Shown: piece after piece, positions 49,175 to 62,951 of the stretch
Layout: each line of letters starts with the position of its first letter
How positions within the stretch are numbered: position 1 is the stretch's first letter
NCBI GenBank assembly: GCA_020226215.1
Contig: CM035235.1
Coordinates: forward strand, 50,373,511 to 50,437,510
DNA: 64,000 bases
DNA from: Sindora glabra
Taxonomy: Eukaryota; Streptophyta; Magnoliopsida; Fabales; Fabaceae
Direction: 5' to 3'
Notes under the pieces: model-generated
Told to the model about the DNA's origin: nothing
Database searches by the model: none
The model's input: only the letters and a program-made list of their open reading frames with translations
Program-made: the position numbers and the translations under genes

Positions 49175-50759
49175 ACATGGTAAAGCCGGCCCCCGCTGTT
49201 GAGGTTTTTATAATTAACGCTGTGTCGTGAAACGGCAAATTTTGAAGGAGGAGACTCAGTTGTAACGATAGACGACGAAGACAAAGGTAGAACATAGTTT
49301 TAAGTCTTGCGCAAGAATTTATTTGTCATTTTATGTCACAGTGGCAGTGTTTTCTGATTTTTTTTTTTTCCAAATAATTGGGATGATAAATTTGGTAACA
49401 TATACATCATAAGCTCGAACATTAGGACACTAAAAAAAGAAAAAATCCAATAAGAAAATGTTAATTAATTAAAAAAATATGTAAATTCTATTGAACTCTA
49501 CTTACCCATAAGGAGGAGTTTAATTCTAGAAAAAGACAGCTATTAAAAAAAAAGAAATCTATTAATATATTAATCTTCAAAACGTAGTAATCCAGCAAAC
49601 CCGAAATGATTATATCCTAAGATAATATCATGTCATGATCTGCATTAAATATTGACAAATTTAAAATCACGAGACAAAAGAGATTTATAAAATTATTTGT
49701 AGTATGATTAATTTTGCTAATTTAAAAAAAATTATTAGCAAAAATTTATATAAAATGTAAAATTTTTCAGAAGATTCAAGATGAGTAAGTTATTTAATTG
49801 CAAGCAAAACCTCTTAAAAAATATACTTCTTATCAAATATGCAAAGTTGTATATCAACTTGTTGAAAAAAAAATCCGTAAAATAGCCTCTTCAAAAATCT
49901 AATTTAAAAATTTTCAAACTTAAAACATCTCAAAATTCAGCTTGATAGTCCTGAACTAAATTCATGCACTCCCACTTTCATTGCTTCCGTGATCTTCCAG
50001 AGAAATTCAACCCCACGTCCTCATCGGGAGAGTATGGTATTTCCATGCTTTTGGTGCGACAATGAAAGCTGGCCAGCATTGGTACGATGGAAAGTTGACT
50101 TAGCATTGTTGCGACCAAATTAAAGATTTCAAAGTGTCATGAGAAAGGGCAAAGAGTGTCTATTCTATTAACAACACTTGGAAGCACACTTGTTTGCTTC
50201 CTCTGCGGTTTGACAACTGCTTCAAACCTACTCCCTATATTATATTTTACTTTTTGGTATTCATGTCGTGCGATGATTTGCATATCTCATTGGATGCATA
50301 ATTAAGTAAATTTTTTTCTTTTTTTTTTTCATGTGATAGTGCCTGTTGTAAATTTACTGTGTTTGATATGCATACCTAGGAACTATGTATGTCTCTTCAT
50401 CTTCAGCTTAATCTTCATCTAGATAAAATGTATTATTTTCTTTAATATACAATTTAGAATGAATCATATTAAAATTAGCAATTTGAGTCAAACTCAAAAT
50501 AAAAAATTCAAATTAATATACACAACTCTGATATGGGGTTACAAACTAATATATTAGGGACAAAATTAACATGAATTCACTTTGATCATATGTATATAAT
50601 CCCTCGTTGAGCTCAAGTAATTCTGACAATCCAAGTATTATTGGACCAATTACATAATCAATAGGTTTACACAGATTCAAACTTTTACTATAATAATTAG
50701 ACATTAAGTCATCTTATGTCACATTAGTTAAAGTAACACCTCTCTATAAATACAAGCAT
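49175..50759. other. AT-rich intergenic DNA
   Basis: No gene supported. The right part (50560-50759) has words resembling plant LTR U3 regions (AAGTATTATTGGACCAATTA). A CTCTATAAATA stretch at about 50753 could be an LTR TATA box, but the orientation conflicts with the minus-strand reading of the neighbouring repeat. Confidence 0.35.
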
Positions 50760-51088
50760 GCACTTTGTAAAGGAAACTTCACTGTCACTCTCATTTTCAC
50801 ACGATAAGTCATAACCTTAATCTAATTGTAACTAACATATAACTTGTTATTCAATTTTTACTGGCCTAATTCAATATTCTTGTCTCAAACTTAAATGATT
50901 AACTGAGGAGTAAGTAAACAAAAAGGTTAACAATTAACAAGAGAGAGCATTTCTTTCATTAACAAAGTTTCACAAAACATGATGTAGTAAGAATTACTTA
51001 TAATCATCCCAAATTAGGATAAGTTACTATAACTAACCCAAAAGAGGTTTCAATGTATGAATCTATTACCCAAACCTATCCATAGAAT
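50760..51088 (-). repeat. long LTR-like repeat, copy 2, part separated by hAT insertion
   Basis: Aligns with copy 1 up to about 21154: GTCATAACCTTAATCTAATTGT, then ACTTATAATCATCCC, then TATTACCC...CCTATCCATAGAAT. The alignment stops at 51088 and resumes at 56917, marking the exact place of the hAT insertion. The left border is approximate. Confidence 0.6.
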
Positions 51089-54000
51089 TAGGGATGGTCA
51101 AAATGTCACAAACCATTTTAAACCAACCAAGCCATTTTATATTCGGTCAATTTAAAATAATTGATTATAAAAAATGGTTTAGTTAGAATAAATTTTATAT
51201 TTTTTTTATTTTTCTCAGTCAGTTATGTGTGTGATAATTTTTATCCATATTAAATTATAACTAACCAAATTATTGCAAAATTTAAAAGAACTTGCTTTAT
51301 AGGGTGCGTTTTAGGCTACCTATTTTTCTCTATATTCCCTCAACCTCTACAACTCATGAGCCATTTCTTAATCTAATCTAAAAATCTCTTTCTCATGTAT
51401 CCCCCTTTATAAAAAAAAAAAACCCTAACCCATTATACATTGAAATCCAAATTTGCCGCATTACCATTACCTTAGGTCACCTCCCTAAAGCTCCTCCACC
51501 ATCACAACATCATCACTACCATTACTTATTGCAGTATTAGGAAGATCTATCGAGGCAAGCTTTATCTTTGAGTTCATGAAAAGGCAACACCTTGCAACTT
51601 TGTCTTCAAAGATATAAAATTGTTTTCTCTTTTATTTCTTTTAGGTATGAGTTTGTCTTAACTAATTTTTTTATAATTTTTGTTGTTAGAAACTCAAAGT
51701 GACTAAATTAGGATTTTTTGTTCATATTTTTTTTGTTTTGTTACTTCTTTATTTTAATGTTTTTCACAAATCTATAAAAGTGCAAATCAGTTTCATCCAA
51801 ATGAATGATAATCCTTTGTTTAGAGTTTTTGTTCCTCTGTTTAAGGTTTAGGATGTAAATTGTTAGCTTTCTCTTTATTTGTCTATCGCTCAAGTCTTAA
51901 CACCTCCAATTTGTCATCAACAAAGCCTTATAATTTTGTTTTTGCTTACTACCAAGTTAGTGACCATCATTCAGCACACTGAAAAGTTGACAAATAATAA
52001 AAGTAGGATAGTCATGGATATTTCTATAAAAAATTTATGGCCTTTATAGTCTATATATAGAACTTCAAGATACTGGCTAAGAATAATGAATATAATGGCA
52101 ACTTTACGACCATTGAAATATGCTATAATCTCATAATTATTAAGAAAATTATGTTTTTAAAATCCAATGAAATAAGCTTGAATTGAAATGAACTTAAAAT
52201 CTAGTGAAATAAACTTGAGAGAGGATTTTTATATAAATATTCATATAAAAAATTCGTGTTTTTAAAACTCATTGATTATAGTCTCATAACTATATTACTT
52301 TTGTTTATGCAATTAACTATGATTTGTTTTTTATACTATTAATATTTTTCACTCACGAAAAATATACTTTTGGAATATTCTATCTTAACAATTAGCATGA
52401 AAGTTTGAAAATGAAAAGCTATGTATTTATTAGATGTTGGACATAGTTACATGAAAAATTCATCTAATTTTTTATATGATAATTTAACTCGAAACAGTAG
52501 TTATTCCTTAGCTCATATCCAATCCCCTTGTATACTCTCTTTGAACTTCAACATGTTGAGTAGTGTAGCCCATGATGAATTTTTTTCCCTTTTATATTCA
52601 TTTGTAGACCGTAAATTTAATTATTTTATCCTTATATGATTCAAAAAAATTTCTCATTATTCTATGATTGATCCATCATCCCAATACTTAAAAAATAGTG
52701 ACTTCAAATCTTTTATTCTACTTTTCATATAATGACTTAGAAACTATTAACTACATTCTTAATATAAATATTCAATCACCATTAATCTATTGATCATATT
52801 TGTATGAATATATTACTTTTGTAAAATCCAGTGATATAATTTATTATTAGTCGGCCTGCAAATTTATCTTTTAATCTGTTTGAACTTTTAGTCAATTAAT
52901 CTATCTTATTTTGGCTAGCGTGAATTGAATTATTCTATAATTGTCAAATTTATAATGAAATATAGAACTATATATTAAAGTTAGAGTACTAATATGATTA
53001 TATTAGAATATAATTTAAATTGTGTACATAAATTAAATTTATTATCTTATGTTAGCCATAAAAAGATGCAGATAGTCAATTTAATTTCTTTTCAATATAA
53101 TATTGAATGTCTATGGAATTTCTTTCAATATAGTTAGTTTAATTGAATTATCCACAAGCCACAAATATCAAGTAAGAAAAAATTGTAACAAACAAGAAAT
53201 ATAATATGAGTTTCCTAACACAAGTGGGTCATAGTTGATTAAATGTTACTAACAGTGAAAGAATACCTTAGAATACCTTATAAGTAAAATACATCTAGAT
53301 TTTAACTTTAAGAACTCTTAAGTAAGAAGGTTACATCACACTAATAGAAATGGATTTATTATGTCAATGCTACTAAAATTTATGTTATTTCATAACATTT
53401 TTCACTTCACTGTGTTCACTGTAACAAAAGAATATGGTTTTATCCCTTTATGTTTGTATACAAATGTCACTTTCGCTTATGACATTGGTGGATATTAATT
53501 TTTTATTATCTCATATTTTATAATTATCCACACTAAATTTGTATATGACTTGAAATTACTTTTATAATGCAGATGGAAAAGCTCAGTGACTTTCCAAATG
53601 GTAGAGCAAAGATAGTAATTATTGATTATGATGTAGAAGTTGTTGGAACAAATGCAACCCCTCCCTTACACCTTTCTACTTTTACTACTACTAAAAAGAA
53701 AAGGAAAGATGTGGCAAGCAAAACATTAGTAAAGAAACCACTAAATCGAGATCGAAAGCATGAAGAAGTCATTAGTATGGAAATTTTTCAATGAAGTAGC
53801 TAAGGATCAAGTAATTGAACAAATTATTGAATACAAAAATAGTGGAATTAGATTTCTATATTGTAGTAAGGGTTATGATACTTCCAATATATTAGCTTAT
53901 ATGGATAAATGCCCTAAATATCCATATACATTGACATCTAACCCCAAGCAATAAGTGTTAGATTTTAAAAAGAATAGCAATAAAACTACCTTAGTTAGTT

Positions 54001-56916
54001 CTATACCTTATGCATATAATGCTAAAGAGTGTAAGAAGACAATAATTGTGTTTGTGATAACTGATAAGTAACCATTTATGGTAGTTGAAGGTCTTAGGTT
54101 CAAGCATATGATGAAAAAATGCAAATAATTAAATGTTCCCTCTAGATATACATTTGTTAAGGATTACTATAAGTTATATATAGAAGAAAAAGGTAGACTA
54201 AAGGCTTTATTAAAATATAATTGCTCTAAAGTTTGCCTTACTATTGATTGTTGGACCTCTATTCAAGATTTGAATTATATGGATTTGACTACATACGTTA
54301 TAGATAAAGAGTGGAAGTTACAAAAAAGAATTCTTAACTTCTATCTTATAACAAATGATAAAAGGAAAACTATAAGAAAATAAATTGAAACATGCTTGAA
54401 TGAATGGGGTTTAAGGAGGGTTTGTACTATAACAATTGATAATGCTAGCTCTAACAATGAAGTTATAACATATTTAAATAAAAAATTTAAAAATAAAAAA
54501 GGCTAATTATGAATGAGGAATTAATACATGTTAGGTGTTATATTAAACTTAATGGTTAACAAAGGATTGAAGGATCTCCATTCCTCTACAGTAGTAAATA
54601 AGATTATTATAAGGTATATGAGATCCTTTCTTTAAGGTGTTCAAAATTTAAAGATGTTATTGCATAAAAGTATATCACTCATAAGGCTTTAGTATGCCTT
54701 GATGTTCAGACAAGATGGAACTTAAGTTACAAGATTTTAGAAGCTACTAAAAAGTATCAAAAGCCATTTGAAAGATTAGAAGATGAAGACATAAATTACT
54801 TGTTGTATTTTCAAAAGGATGATAAAAGAAAAGGTTTTTCAACTAATAATGATTAGAATAATGCTATAGTCTTTATCAAATTCCTTAAAGTTTTTTATGA
54901 TATCACTCTTTCATTTTCTAGCTCATTATAGATAATCTCTAACACTGCATTCATTCATCTTTCTTTGGTGCTAAGTGAGATAAACAAATAGACTAAGGAT
55001 AAGAATACATATTTTATTTTATACTTAATGGCAATGAATATGAAAAGGAAGTATTACAAGTATTAAGGTAAAATTGAAAACATGAGCCCTTTAATATTTA
55101 TTGTCAATATCATAGATCTAAAGTATAAATTAGCTTACTTCAAGTGGTCATCTAAGGATATTTATGCAAGGGATATAGCTAAATCAATTGCTAAGATGTT
55201 AAAAAATAAAATGGGCAAATTTTATAAGTGGTATGCAAGTAAGTATAAACAACCTATCTCTTCATCCAATGATATATTGGGGTAATCTTTAACTAAAGTG
55301 GTTGAACATGGGCAACCACTCATACACAAACCAAGAACTACAACAATTAGGTTTCATTTAAGAAAAAAATATAATTAAAGCAAAAAAAATGAGCTAGGAA
55401 AGTACTTAAATAAAGGTTATGTAGATAAATATGATAATTATGATGTGTTAGCATGGTGAAAGTTAAATAAATCAAGATTATTTATTCTTTCAAAAATAAC
55501 AAGGGATTTGTTGGCTATCCCCATCTCAATAGTAACTTCAAAATATGCATTCAACATAACAGGACATGTTTTGGATGTTTTTAGGAACTCCATTTTCAAA
55601 AAGACAAATTGAGGCTTTAATATGTACTCAAAATTAGTTAATACCTATAAAATTTAACCTCAAAGATATTGAATTCATTAAAAAAACTAGAATAAATTGA
55701 AGAAATTGAGCAAAGTAATGATATTCATGGCATTTAAAAATTATTTGTTATTCTTATGTATTTTAGTTAATATTTTTCTTGTTATCTTTTTATTAGAGAT
55801 AATGGTAGTAGTAACTAAACTAACTAGTGGTGGTTCAATTAAAATTAGAAATAATAGTAGAGGAGGGGCTAGTCTAAATGGTAGTGCCAATGATGGAACA
55901 TAATAATAGTAAGGAGATTGATAGTAACCTATGGTTATCAACTAATATGATGATGAGTTAGTCTATCATTTTATAAAATTCCTTGTGTTTTTTATTACCT
56001 TATTGAATGCTTAAATTTATAATGATTGGTTAATGACTAGTTTTATTCTTTTTAATGTAGGTTTTAGCTATAATTTGATAATGTTTCTCTATTGGTTTTT
56101 GTTACATGTGATACCACCTAATAGACTAGTACTTAGTTTAGGAATTTTTTTAGAAATTGGTACAGTTATAGTACAACAAAGGCTAGCATTTTTTTTTTTT
56201 TGGTATGGTTTACCTCTTTATAGTGATGTATAGATTTCACACTTTTAAGATGCCATTAGTATAGTTTATGTGACAAATGGTATAGATATAAAGGTATTTT
56301 TTTATTTTTAGTACATATTTGACAAAGGAAAATGATCATTATGCTATCTTGCTACTCAAGTACAAAAAAAATTGTAATGGGTCACTACAACATGCTTTAG
56401 AAAGAATCACTTAGTACTTTTTTTTAATTTTATTTTCAATTAATGTTTCTAGTCTAAAAGCCAAAGTAACATATTGCCTTATTTACTAGACAATGAATAG
56501 GACTTGGTTAATATTTTCAATATAAAGCTTTATTTAAATTAAAATTAATATAAGTTTTTTTATTTTTTATGAATTTTAGGTTTATTTAATTTAGTTTCTA
56601 TCTTTATGAATGAAATATATATATATATATATATTGGAAGAACAATTTAGGCATGGCAAGTCATGAATAAATTTTTTGAAATATGAAGAGCCAAAAGGCC
56701 TACTAGCTTTCTTATATATTAGAAAAAAATAGTTGAAATTTTAAATAGTTAACCATTTTAAAATATTTTCAACCATTTGTAACTGATTAATTAGGTTAGG
56801 AATGGTTTATATGATAGTTTTAGTCGATTATAAGAGTTTTAAGAAGTCGATCAATCTAAAATGGTTGATTGGTTTTCAAAATGAAATCAACCAAAACCTA
56901 AATTTGCATGTCCCAA
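51089..56916 (+). mobile_element. hAT element with decayed transposase, nested in LTR-like repeat
   Basis: The left end is TAGGGATGGTCAAAATGTC and the right end on the opposite strand is TTGGGACATGCAAATTTAG, a worn version. Flanks CATAGAAT (51081-51088) and TACAGAAT (56917-56924) match at 6 of 8 positions. The paralogous copy 1 carries a single TACAGAAT at the corresponding place (21147-21154), which serves as an empty site. The element is 5.8 kb. A possible 5'-UTR intron runs from a GGTATGAG donor near 51643 to a TATAATGCAG acceptor just before the first ATG (about 53573). Confidence 0.78.
53567..55710 (+). pseudogene. hAT transposase (Ac/RICESLEEPER-like), inactive
   Basis: The domains appear in the usual order. 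A worn BED zinc finger lies at 53770-53950 (VWKFF...FLYCSKG...AYMDKCPKYPY, with the first Cys and a His lost). The catalytic core starts near 54235 (CLTIDCWTS) and continues with LNYMDLTTYVID, WKLQKRILNF and TITIDNASSN. DVQTRWNLSYKILE follows near 54700. The C-terminal dimerisation domain is at about 55480-55610 (LSKITRDLLAIPISIVTSKY, HVLDVFRNS). Two expected catalytic aspartates are still visible. At least eight in-frame stops and several frame changes mean no functional product. Confidence 0.85.
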
Positions 56917-58529
56917 TACAGAATAAGGCCTAAAATAATATAATTACAATTATCCAATGCCACCAAAAACTTCATCCAGGAGCTTGCTAGTAAGTCTAGC
57001 TTTGAGAAAGTAATGGTGTGGTGGCTTGATTTGTGTATCTAAAAAAAAAATATGAAAAAGTAAATATACTCTAATAAACAAATATAATTCTAAAACAACC
57101 TTAACCATTAGATAATCCTTTTACAATATATAACATATAAAACATTCATAAATCATCAATTCTTACCTAAATAGCCTTGAAAGGCTCAATTACAATAATA
57201 CTAGTACATTTTATTACAATAGGGAAATCAATGGTTACTAGAATGTAAGTCTATAATATATTATATAATAATTTGTAGTAAAATATATGCCTTCATGCAC
57301 ATTATGACTCCTAAGTTAACCTTATACCTTTCACAAACTTTCTATCCTTGTCCTTCCAAAGTTAGGCTTATACCTTTTGCAAACATACTATTAAGAATTA
57401 ATCATCTGATATTCACATGAGCCTTTTCACATTTCTCAATTCACATTTTGTTTAAGACTTTTATTTCTCATAATAGGTCATAAACTATATTCATTGCAAT
57501 AATGATATAAATATCATGCCTCCATGCAAGACCACATGTCATATTTCATTGTATAATTTTGTAAAAAAGATCAAATACATCATGTACCATATGTTACATT
57601 AGGTCTAAGTCTTATTTCATTTCATAAGCCATATAAAAATTTCATTTTTAATACTATTCAAGATAAATAGCCATAAATATGCTTAAAAAAGGTAAAAATC
57701 CTTATTAATATGATTTCACTTCAACATTAGGGTTAAATATACATTAAAATATTGATAAAGGTTGGTTATAATGTAAAAAAATGAAATAGGGCAGAATCAG
57801 TCGCTTTTGCAACATGAAATATTTGACTTTTAAAGAGAAGAATCAATTCTAAAATCGATTTAGAGAGGAAAGTCCATTTCTAAAAAAGGAGAATTGATTT
57901 TTAGGATCAATTTATGCATGATTCATAATTCTAGAAATGAGAGAATTGATTCACACACTAGGATTTTACTTCTGGATAAGGAAAATCAATTTTATAAATA
58001 ATTTAGGTACCAATATTCTATATTTTCTATGAAAATTTAGTATTCACCCACCACTAAATAGCTTCCAAACTTATTTACCCATCAAGTTATTATTCTTTCA
58101 TAAATACACATAACTAACAATCCATACAAACTTTCCATATTATTAAATGAATTCTAAACGTCATAAATCATCATGTTTCAACAAAATCACTTAAAACTAA
58201 ATACTAAATATATAAGCAAACTAGCACAATTTTAACAAAATTAAAAAATTAAAACTAAATTATTCACTCCCCTTTTATGGAAGGAGATCCTAAGAAACTA
58301 GTTTTAATACTTTTCAACCTTAACTACACTAAAAATTAATGATTTTTTTACCAAGGGTTCCAAACTTTCAATAGAATCAAATAACCCTTAATCTCCTCAT
58401 CAACCCAAAAAGAATAAAAAGAAATATTAATGAAGACAATATTCTTACCTTGATTGGATGAAGAAATTAAAAAAGAATAATGCTTTTTTGTCTTAACTTG
58501 GAGAAGAAATAAAATATAAAGAGTTAGAA

Positions 58530-58969
58530 TAGACATGTAAAACAGGCAAGGCAGGCTTATACAAGCCTTACCCGTGCGGGCTTCACACTAAGGTGCCCGC
58601 TCCAGCTTACTCGCGGGTAACCTGCATTTATTTTTAATATTTTTATTAATTATTTTATTTCATAACATATAAATTATGTTCTAATATTTTAATTTTTATT
58701 GAATTATTTGGATAAAAAAATTGAATTAGAATATAGAAATTAGATTAAATTTATATGGAAGTAATGAAGTTGAATTTTTTTAATATATATTAGGCTTAAA
58801 TATAAAAAAAATAATTAAAAAAATATTTTTTCACCTGCAAGCTTGACCGTACTAACTTTTATCCATGCGAGCTTACTCACATAAGCAAATGTGGACTTTA
58901 TACAAGATTGCCCACATTAGCCCATGACCATAGGTTACCCGCAGTCACGGGCTCCGTTTTACATGCCTA
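58530..58969. mobile_element. hAT-type MITE, 440 bp, with GC-rich ends
   Basis: The left end is TAGACATGTAAAAC and the right end on the opposite strand is TAGGCATGTAAAAC. Flanks AGTTAGAA (58522-58529) and ATTTAGAA (58970-58977) match at 7 of 8 positions. Subterminal parts are rich in GGGC/GCCC words (GTGCGGGCTTC, CGCGGGTAAC) around an AT-rich middle. It is non-coding and inserted into copy 2 of the LTR-like repeat; copy 1 lacks it. Confidence 0.85.
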
Positions 58970-59046
58970 ATTTAGAAGATTTATAGAAAGTGAGAAGCAA
59001 GGTTACATGCCTAATTTAGAAGATTTATAGAAAGTGAGAAGCAAGG
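58961..59046. repeat. tandem duplication of MITE end plus flank
   Basis: A 44-bp period: ACATGCCTAATTTAGAAG... at 58961 recurs identically for 42 bases at 59005. The duplicated unit spans the last 9 bases of the hAT MITE, its target duplication and about 27 bases of flank. The copies have no differences, so the event is recent relative to the surrounding decay. Confidence 0.93.
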
Positions 59047-59442
59047 AAATTAACAAAATGAGAGAGAAAAAGGCTAGTTTACCCTAAAATAAGGAATAGT
59101 GCTCCAAGAGCATTTTTGGAAACTTATTCCTAAATTGTATTTATACTCACATCCTTACTTATAATAAGTCAAAATTTTTTACTTTATGATTCTACTTAAT
59201 TTTCCTCATCCAATTCTCAAGGAATACATATTCCCACATTTAATAAAAATACTACCTTTTATTTTAAAATTTTTTACTTTGTGATTTCACTTAATTTTCC
59301 TCATACATAAAATTTCCTATTCATCTAATCACATTGATTATTTCCTATACTCCTTTCATAAAATAAATTTTAAAATTACTATAATTTAAAGAAAGCGTAA
59401 CAATACTTTTCCTTTCAAAAAAAATTATCCTTAAGTTTTTAA

Positions 59443-60973
59443 TGTTAGTGTGTGTCCCAGGAGTCAATGATAGATATGATTACAATATTACACAATGCAT
59501 TATATTTTTTTCTAGTAATATAATTATTATTTCTTATTTTATTTTATTTTACACAAATTATAACTTAAATATAATAATTATCCTTGGAATAGTTTTACTA
59601 TTCCTAAAATGCCCCTAGTCAAGTATTATTACGAAAGGATAGTAATAATATATCTAAACTAGCATGTATAGTGACTGATAATTATGAATCATGGATATGT
59701 GAAAATACTTCATGGATAAATGTGTCATTATTTATTCTCATATGATCACAAATGTGTATAGTCCTTTGACTTAAAGTCACTACAGTTCCCTACATGAGGA
59801 GTTACTCACTTTGATGTCGTCCTGTGTCACCTTTAATCGGGATGACAAGTGGAACGTTAATTGGGTCTGTTACAAATCATGCAAAGGAAAGTAAGTGATG
59901 TAGATGGAATTTTGTTACTCTTGTATAAAAGAGAAATATCTTTGGATCCCTTGATTGAGTGAGACTTAAAAATATATAGTCATGCTCAATTAGATCAATA
60001 TGTGATATTGATCATTGGTTTTAAGTCTACTCAGTATTAAGAAATATAAATTGAACATTAACGAGGATGACACACTCCATACCTTCAATTCGATTTGGAT
60101 ATTATTACAAAAGAGATTATGATGCAAAATATTGATCATATATTAGGTGGATGTCGAATCATAGACATTCTTATTACTTGAGTGGCAGTGATGTATTGCT
60201 AGATATCGCTCACTGTTTATGGTATAAAATGAGTCATTATCAATATAGTAAGAACATACAGGATCACATAAAAGGAATAGGAATGAAGCAATAATTAATT
60301 GGGTTTTAGTTAGATTAAAATTCAATTAATTGGACTTATTTTCGTGTGTATATATATTATTAAGATAATATATATTTATTCACTTAATATATATTATATA
60401 TTATGTGATATTATTTAATATTAAAATAATATTAGATAATTATATTATTAGATATTCAATAATTATATTATGAGATAATATTATTATTATTTGATATTAG
60501 ATAATTAATAAATAAGTCTTATCTCTCCTTACTCTCTCCAAGATAAGGATAAGGTGATAATTATTTAGTGTGATTAGGATTTTTGAAACATTATTCTAGT
60601 GGGACTACGATTGTAATATATCTTAGTTCTATAAAAGGACTTAAAGGTAGCACATTATATAATATATATTAACCTCAATCAAACCCAAAATCACTCTAAA
60701 AAATGTCCAAACCCAATCTTAGTGAGAAAAATGAATCCTAGCAGTTTCGTGGAAGAAAGAAGTCATTGTTCACTCCATGTGGATACCATAGAGACGTTGT
60801 GCCTTCCAACTGGCATTTGATTCATCTCGATCTCTCAAGGATTCATTCAGAAAAAATACGAGTACAAATAAGGTAAAACCCTAATACTAATTTATGATTT
60901 TTGCATGGATCTTAGGAAAGTTTTGGATTAAAATTTTAAAATTCTGTTGTGTATGTTGATCCGAATCTTAATA
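59443..60973 (+). repeat. 5' LTR of copia element (1531 bp)
   Basis: Begins TGTTAGTGTGTGTCCCAGGA and ends CTTAATA, where CTAACA-like would be expected, so the terminal C is probably mutated. The primer-binding site follows one base later. A leftward TTTAA precedes it; its partner lies outside the window. 60196-60263 recurs at 63932-64000 with about seven differences. Confidence 0.75.
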
Positions 60974-60974
60974 G

Positions 60975-60986
60975 TGGTATCAGAGC
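60975..60986 (+). promoter_or_regulatory. copia primer-binding site (initiator tRNA-Met)
   Basis: TGGTATCAGAGC is the standard plant copia primer-binding site, complementary to the 3' end of initiator methionine tRNA. Confidence 0.92.
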
Positions 60987-62951
60987 TTCTTGCAAAAATA
61001 TATATTCGATTATGTGTTTTACTATTTTTATGAATGTTTATATGATAAATATTATGTTTTGGTTTGAATCAGAATTACGTGTTTTGATGAATATTTATGT
61101 GATAAATAAAATCAAATTAGTTTCTATTTAAACTAAATATATATGTGATATATATAAACTCACGTTTGGTTCTGATATATATGTATGATATATATAATTT
61201 GTATTTTGATTCTGATTAGGAATTAATGAGATTAATTGAACAAATCCGATTATGTGTTTTCTGGTTCATATTTAAATTTATTTCATATATAATTCTGGGT
61301 TCTATTTTGATAAGAACAAATAGGATTAATTGTATGTACATGATTTAATACATGAAAATTATTTTCTAAAATAAGAAGGTTCTATTATGAATTAGAATTA
61401 ATCAAATTTATTCCTTAAATCAGTTTTGTATATATGATATACTCTGCGTTTATGAATACAATCTATTCTGCACATAATTAATATGATTAGTTCTGAGTTT
61501 GTCTTCATATATAGATCAGTTTAAATTCGTTTAATGTGATTAAATAAATTTGGATTCATGTATGAAGCATATGTATGAATGGTTTACTGTATTTGAACTT
61601 CGTTGCATCTATTTCATATAATGAAATATGTCCACTTTGTTTTGATGTAAATCCTACTTCAAAATTATGATTTGAATGTCAAATAAGGTTGAATTGTTTG
61701 ACTAAAGGGGTGTGTCAATTGTTGACAAAAAAATTATAATCTGAATGTCAGATAAATTCAATTTTTCGCCCAGGAGGCTCCACCTCTGCCCCCTTAACCC
61801 CTGCTTGCTAACCAACTAGCGAAACTATCGTGCTAACTCTGCGTAGCATTCAAAAATCATTTTTGTTCTTAAGGCGTTGTTTTAAAACATGATTTTTTAT
61901 GATGATTATGCTATCAAATATATATATCAATCATCCTATTTATCTTGGTTACATATATTTGTTAGCAATTATTACATATGATGCATGAATATGTTGCATA
62001 GTATAGCCCTTAGAGTTTTTATGAATGGATTTTAAATACGACTTGTGTGTCATGTCTTCTTCTATTTTTATAATGTATATTCTCTTCTCATCTCACTTCC
62101 CCTGAATGTAACTCGGGGTTTCTGTTACAAAATTGTAATCACAATGTAATAACATTTGCTTGGAATGAAAAGAAGCTAAGGAGCTATAGGATAAGAAGAA
62201 GTTAAGGAGTTAGTTTAGGAATATTATTAGAAAATAGAATTTTGGCCCATACTATGTGACATTTTGATTTCTTTATTATGTGATGATATTGATGAGCATA
62301 CATTTACTATGTGATAGCAATAATCTATTTTATTCATTTACTTTATATAATGTATGAGATATGCTAGATATATTACATGAATAAATAAACTAGTTATAGT
62401 GAGATCTAATAATGATTAAGTTAAAATCCGTCATCTGAAATATTAAGTCAATAATAATTAAACAATGCCTTCTAATGCTTAGCACTCATCAAAGCCTCAA
62501 TCAACATAAGGTAGGTTTGCCAAAGTAAAGTACCTCATTTATCTTGGTGAGATGCGAATGGATAATAGTGATATCTGAATGTCAAGAATTAGGTCCGACT
62601 TAACTAGGATATCTTAATAGAATTGAAACCTAGAGGCATAGAGTTAAGTTTTAGTTCATAAAATGGACTAGAATAAGTGTTGTTCACCTAACTATCCAAG
62701 AGTTATATATGATATAATTGGCAAGTGTTGCCTAGCTAAATAACTAAGTTTTAAGTGATTAGCCAAAGCTAACTTAAGGTTTGGTGAAATATAGATCTTG
62801 GCCCACTAGAAAGCCTAGACAATGTGACTTTCCGAATTAATAGTGAGGGCTATTAATTTGAATAAAATAGTGGGAGGTACATTTAATAAAAGACCTTATT
62901 AAATGTTTGAAACTTAATACTTACTTTACATATTTCTGTCGTAGATAACCA
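60987..62951 (+). other. copia 5' leader, long and non-coding
   Basis: Almost 2 kb lie between the primer-binding site and the gag start, with repeated ATATATGATATA words and one GC-richer patch (61765-61850). No coding frame was recognised. Such length is unusual for copia and may include an insertion I cannot delimit. Confidence 0.5.

Larger units (their letters stand above)
56917..59402 (-). repeat. long LTR-like repeat, copy 2, main part
   Basis: Collinear with copy 1 (21147-23199): ACAGAATAAGGCC, GCTTCCAA/GAGCTTGC, AAAACATTC, then a series of GAATTGATT and AATCAATTTATGCAT motifs at 57830-57990, then ACCTTGATTGGATGAAGAA near 58450. On the minus strand it begins TGTTACGCTTTC at 59402, preceded by an A/G-rich run (AAAGGAAAAG) that could be a polypurine tract. 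It contains a 440-bp hAT MITE and a 42-44 bp tandem duplication, both absent from copy 1. A Tekay/Del-type 3' LTR is the best guess. Confidence 0.58.

Noticed and set aside
56909..56916. TG at 56909 as the left border of the LTR-like repeat
   Set aside because: Homology to copy 1 resumes at 50760-51088 on the other side of the hAT element, so the repeat does not begin here. The similarity of TGTCCC to TGCC in copy 1 is coincidental.
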